Part shown: positions 61,295-64,000 of the stretch, piece by piece
Position numbering within the stretch: the first letter of the stretch is position 1
How the letters are laid out: every line of letters begins with the position of its first letter
Source of the DNA: Prosthecobacter sp.
GTDB lineage: Bacteria; Verrucomicrobiota; Verrucomicrobiia; Verrucomicrobiales; Verrucomicrobiaceae
Direction: 5' to 3'
DNA length: 64,000 bases
Assembly (NCBI RefSeq): GCF_034366625.1
Contig: NZ_JAXMIH010000015.1
Coordinates: 124,001 to 188,000 of the forward strand
Program-made: the position numbers and the translations under genes
The notes under the pieces: model-generated
What the model was told of the DNA's origin: nothing
Seen by the model: only the letters and a program-made list of their open reading frames with translations
Database searches by the model: none

Positions 61295-64000
61295 TCAACG
61301 AACGTTGGCGGCGGGATCATCCAAGCGGCGGTCAGCGTGGCGCAGAAATTCATGCAGATCGCGTTCGGCTTGCTGCGTGCGTGGATGAGTGGATGCGCGG
61401 TAAGTTTTGAGACGAAACTCCAGGAACTCGCGCTGCCATGGTGGGTTGGGTTCAAACATGGCCAGCACTTCGAGTTGATGCTCGGGCGAAAGCAGTGGGA
61501 TGATCTCGACCAGCGTGTTCATGCGGGTCGGATCGGCCAGTCCTCCGGGAAAGGGTTGGCGCAGGAGTTCCATGAATGGTGCAGCGAGGTCACGATTGGC
61601 AGCGACAAGAGGCGGAACGAGCGACAGGGCCATTTGAACCGAGGGCAGGCGCACCCATACCTGCTGACGCAGTGCTTTGAAGCCGTCGAGCAGATGAGCT
61701 GTGGCATCGTCGTAGGATTCCTGCCGGAAGGCGGACATTGCGGCGGCGAACTGGGCATCTGCGGGCCAGTCGGCGCGGACGGCTTCGAGCAGCGGCGGCA
61801 TTGCTTCTGCTGTGCCAGCCTGAGCCGTCGATTCCAGCAGCATCAATTGCTCAAACGGACTGGACGGAGCACCAACCCATGAAGCAAGGACGCCTTCATG
61901 ATTGCCTCTGGCAAACGCCACGAGTGCTTCGGCACGACGTTGGTCATCGCCTTCGAGATCGGATGGAATCGAAAAGGTGGAGCCATCAGCGGCCAGCATG
62001 CGCAGACGCTCATAGGTGAGTCGAGTTCGATCTAACTGAGCAGCAAGATGTGCAGGGACATCGGCCTCTGCGGCGATTGCCATGGAGAGCACCTGGGTGG
62101 TCTCAAATTGATTGTCTTTGGAGAGGGCGCGGGCAAAGCCGTACTCCAGCAGGTTGCGATCATCGGTGTTGATGTGGGCAGGCGTTGCTTGCAGCAGACT
62201 GCGGGCAAAGGCAGGCGAGGCGAGATGATGCGCGAGCACGCCTTCGACGGAACTTGTGAGCCAGACTCGCTTCAGCGCTTCGGCATACGGCGGTTGAGTG
62301 ATGCGCGTGCGTAGTTGCTCCAGCGTGTAAGCGGGTGGTGTCAGATGACCGATGAATAGGAGATCATTGGGGCCGGAGATCCAGGTTTCCACATGGGGAA
62401 ACACGGCGGTGAGCGTGGCATAGACCTGCCGGATGGCATGTGCATCGACTTCGTAGCCTTGCACCCATTGAGCGAACATACCGCTCTCTTTGAGCCGCGC
62501 TTTGGCTGCGGCATAGAACTCCTGCGTGAACAAGGTGGAGACACCGGCACGATAGGGATTGGAAGGCTCAGATATGATTAGGTCATAGCTGTTTCCGGCG
62601 GCGAGCAAGGCCTCACGCGCATCGCCTGCGATGAGATGCACGTTCGCCTTGGTCATCACATTCCGGTTCACGGGTGCGAAGTGATCGCGGGCAAGGATGG
62701 ACATGCCGGTCTCCAGTTCCACCACATCCACCCGCTCCATGCCTGGCACATCCGCGACCCAGCCGGCGGTGGTTCCGGTGCCGAGGCCGACGATGAAAGC
62801 GTTGTGCGGCGCTGGATGCAACATCGCGGGCACCAAGCCCTGCATCACCTGCGTGTCGGCATCGCCAAAGGCTGAACCGTCGGATTTGCCGTTCACATAA
62901 AGGCAGTAGCCGTCATCGCTGGCGACTGCGGCCACGCTGGCTTCGCGTCCTTCAAATTCATGCGCGATTTTCCAGCGGCTGGCATTCAGCCAGCCGCGCA
63001 GACCATTGATGGAAGTCGGCAGAGCTTCGACACGGCCATAGCCGATGGGTTTGTGCCGCCATGCGGCGGTGGGGCCTGCTGGCATGAAGATTAGATAGCC
63101 AGCGCTGAGCCATAACAGGATGATGACAGGCCAGACACGACGTGTGCTTGATTTTGCACCAAGCACCGCAGCGCCCAGACTGAGCAGGAGTGTCAGCAAC
63201 ATCACCAACCGCCACGCGCCGGGTGCGGTGAGCCAGGGAAGCAGGAGAAAGCCTCCGGCCAATGATCCCGTGATGGCTCCAAGGGTGTTCGCGGCATACG
63301 CGTAACCGACATGACGACCCGCATCACGATTCCCACTTCCCAGCAGGCCGACGAGCAATGGGAACTGCACTCCTGCGAGAATGGACGGCCCAAGCACAAG
63401 CAGGCTGGAGATCAACGTCCAGCCAACGACTTGACCGGACAAACCGAGGGAGCGCAGTTGATTCACATCAATGGCGAAGACCGCAATGCGATCTCCCAGC
63501 GCCCATGGCACTGCCAGGAACAGCGCCTGCCATGCTGCGACTCGCGCCAGCGCGGCGAGTGTGACGGCACCTGCGCGTGACGCCCAGAGCATGCGATACA
63601 GCAATCCGCCGAGTCCGATGCCTGTGAGGGCGAGTGCCAGGATCAAACCGAAGCCATACACGGAACTGCCGAGCAACGGAGCGAGGAGGCGAAACCAGAC
63701 GAGTTCGCTGAGGAAAAACGTAAAGCCGGTGATGCCGGCGGCGAGGTAGATGAATCGCGTTGTCACGTTGCTCAATGCCGCTGACTGCGATAGCGTTGGT
63801 TTCACTGGCTCCACCGGCGTCGCATCACGTGCCACCCACCACGCGGCGGCACCGATGAGAAGATTCACCCCAGCGGCAGTCATGACGGTGATGCGAATGC
63901 CCCAGTGCTCCAGCAGCCAGAACGTACTCAGCAGCACGCCTGCCAGTGCGCCGAGTGTGTTCACGCCATACAGCACGCCAAGGCTGCCGCGTTGCTGATC
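61295..64000 (-). CDS. Fused MFS-like/spermidine-synthase-like membrane protein, 5' end outside window
   Basis: At least 902 residues are visible; the frame runs to the window edge with no start, so the N-terminus is missing. The first 310 visible residues are eight or more membrane helices resembling an MFS half (GVNTLGALAGVLLSTFWLLE, GITGFTFFLSELVWFRLLAPLLGSSVYGFGLIL). A spermidine-synthase-like SAM-binding domain follows (about 340-560): FIVGLGTGTTAGWVADVPGMERVDVVELE and YDLIISEPSNPYRAG, the D/E-x-P-x-N motif where SpeE has its catalytic Asp. The last 330 residues are helical, TPR-like. Such fusions are common in this phylum; polyamine synthesis is not proven. Confidence 0.85.
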   Translation of the reverse strand, partial: DQQRGSLGVLYGVNTLGALAGVLLSTFWLLEHWGIRITVMTAAGVNLLIGAAAWWVARDATPVEPVKPTLSQSAALSNVTTRFIYLAAGITGFTFFLSELVWFRLLAPLLGSSVYGFGLILALALTGIGLGGLLYRMLWASRAGAVTLAALARVAAWQALFLAVPWALGDRIAVFAIDVNQLRSLGLSGQVVGWTLISSLLVLGPSILAGVQFPLLVGLLGSGNRDAGRHVGYAYAANTLGAITGSLAGGFLLLPWLTAPGAWRLVMLLTLLLSLGAAVLGAKSSTRRVWPVIILLWLSAGYLIFMPAGPTAAWRHKPIGYGRVEALPTSINGLRGWLNASRWKIAHEFEGREASVAAVASDDGYCLYVNGKSDGSAFGDADTQVMQGLVPAMLHPAPHNAFIVGLGTGTTAGWVADVPGMERVDVVELETGMSILARDHFAPVNRNVMTKANVHLIAGDAREALLAAGNSYDLIISEPSNPYRAGVSTLFTQEFYAAAKARLKESGMFAQWVQGYEVDAHAIRQVYATLTAVFPHVETWISGPNDLLFIGHLTPPAYTLEQLRTRITQPPYAEALKRVWLTSSVEGVLAHHLASPAFARSLLQATPAHINTDDRNLLEYGFARALSKDNQFETTQVLSMAIAAEADVPAHLAAQLDRTRLTYERLRMLAADGSTFSIPSDLEGDDQRRAEALVAFARGNHEGVLASWVGAPSSPFEQLMLLESTAQAGTAEAMPPLLEAVRADWPADAQFAAAMSAFRQESYDDATAHLLDGFKALRQQVWVRLPSVQMALSLVPPLVAANRDLAAPFMELLRQPFPGGLADPTRMNTLVEIIPLLSPEHQLEVLAMFEPNPPWQREFLEFRLKTYRASTHPRTQQAERDLHEFLRHADRRLDDPAANVR

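Noticed and set aside
1..64000. tRNA, rRNA and phage genes
   Set aside because: No cloverleaf, rRNA block or phage structural gene was seen on reading the window; a short or divergent one could have been missed.

Overview
The window looks like a chromosomal segment of a GC-rich Verrucomicrobiota bacterium (Verrucomicrobiaceae, Prosthecobacter-like). This rests on gene content only: a Planctomycete-type cytochrome/DUF1549/DUF1553 protein, a PVC-type haem-binding dehydrogenase with CxxCH, an exosortase, a sialate O-acetylesterase, many secreted proteins of unknown function, and few long operons. I found no rRNA, tRNA or CRISPR array.

Layout. 0-2.3 kb: two tandem MFS transporters, the first cut by the window edge. 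2.5-5.5 kb: penicillin-binding protein 2 (mrdA), a DUF6941-like protein and an ACT-domain protein. 5.5-9.7 kb: an exosortase, a membrane-anchored coiled-coil protein and a GT4 glycogen synthase. 9.8-14.1 kb: two tandem TIR genes (one fused to a GATase-like domain, one truncated) divergent from a Ski2-type helicase. 14.15-15.9 kb: a dead IS1380-family element that split a small gene of about 66 codons and was itself hit by two short palindromic repeats. 15.9-18.6 kb: a two-[4Fe-4S] ferredoxin-like protein, a Cys-containing small protein and a response regulator with a degenerate AAA+ domain. 18.7-22.7 kb: O-antigen ligase/polymerase-like protein and a WecA/MraY-type glycosyl-phosphate transferase, translationally coupled. 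22.9-29.4 kb: mnmE, a sugar isomerase-like protein, asnS, a stand-alone DsbD N-terminal-like protein and a radical SAM protein. 29.5-37.4 kb: a TPR protein coupled to a large secreted protein, dnaX and a POT peptide transporter. 37.5-48.7 kb: a Planctomycete-type cytochrome protein, an M48 protease coupled to dus, small secreted or membrane proteins, scpA and a large haem-binding dehydrogenase. 48.7-49.0 kb: thirteen tandem 22-bp repeats. 49.1-54.0 kb: an accessory-looking cluster (small membrane protein; serine protease, leucine-rich repeat protein and exonuclease/J-domain protein in one operon; two small orphans). 54.1-64.0 kb: a secreted repeat protein, rlmF, a sialate O-acetylesterase, a Lys-rich micro-protein, a small membrane protein, a di-haem peroxidase and a spermidine-synthase-like membrane protein cut by the window end.

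Housekeeping functions cover cell-wall synthesis, tRNA and rRNA modification, aminoacylation, replication, chromosome segregation and envelope polysaccharide. The unusual parts are the TIR pair, the protease/LRR/exonuclease operon beside the 22-bp array, the small gene broken by the IS, and 7-bp-periodic tracts scattered through intergenic and even coding sequence. Lower apparent GC in the TIR-GATase and protease/LRR genes fits acquisition by transfer, but I did not compute it.
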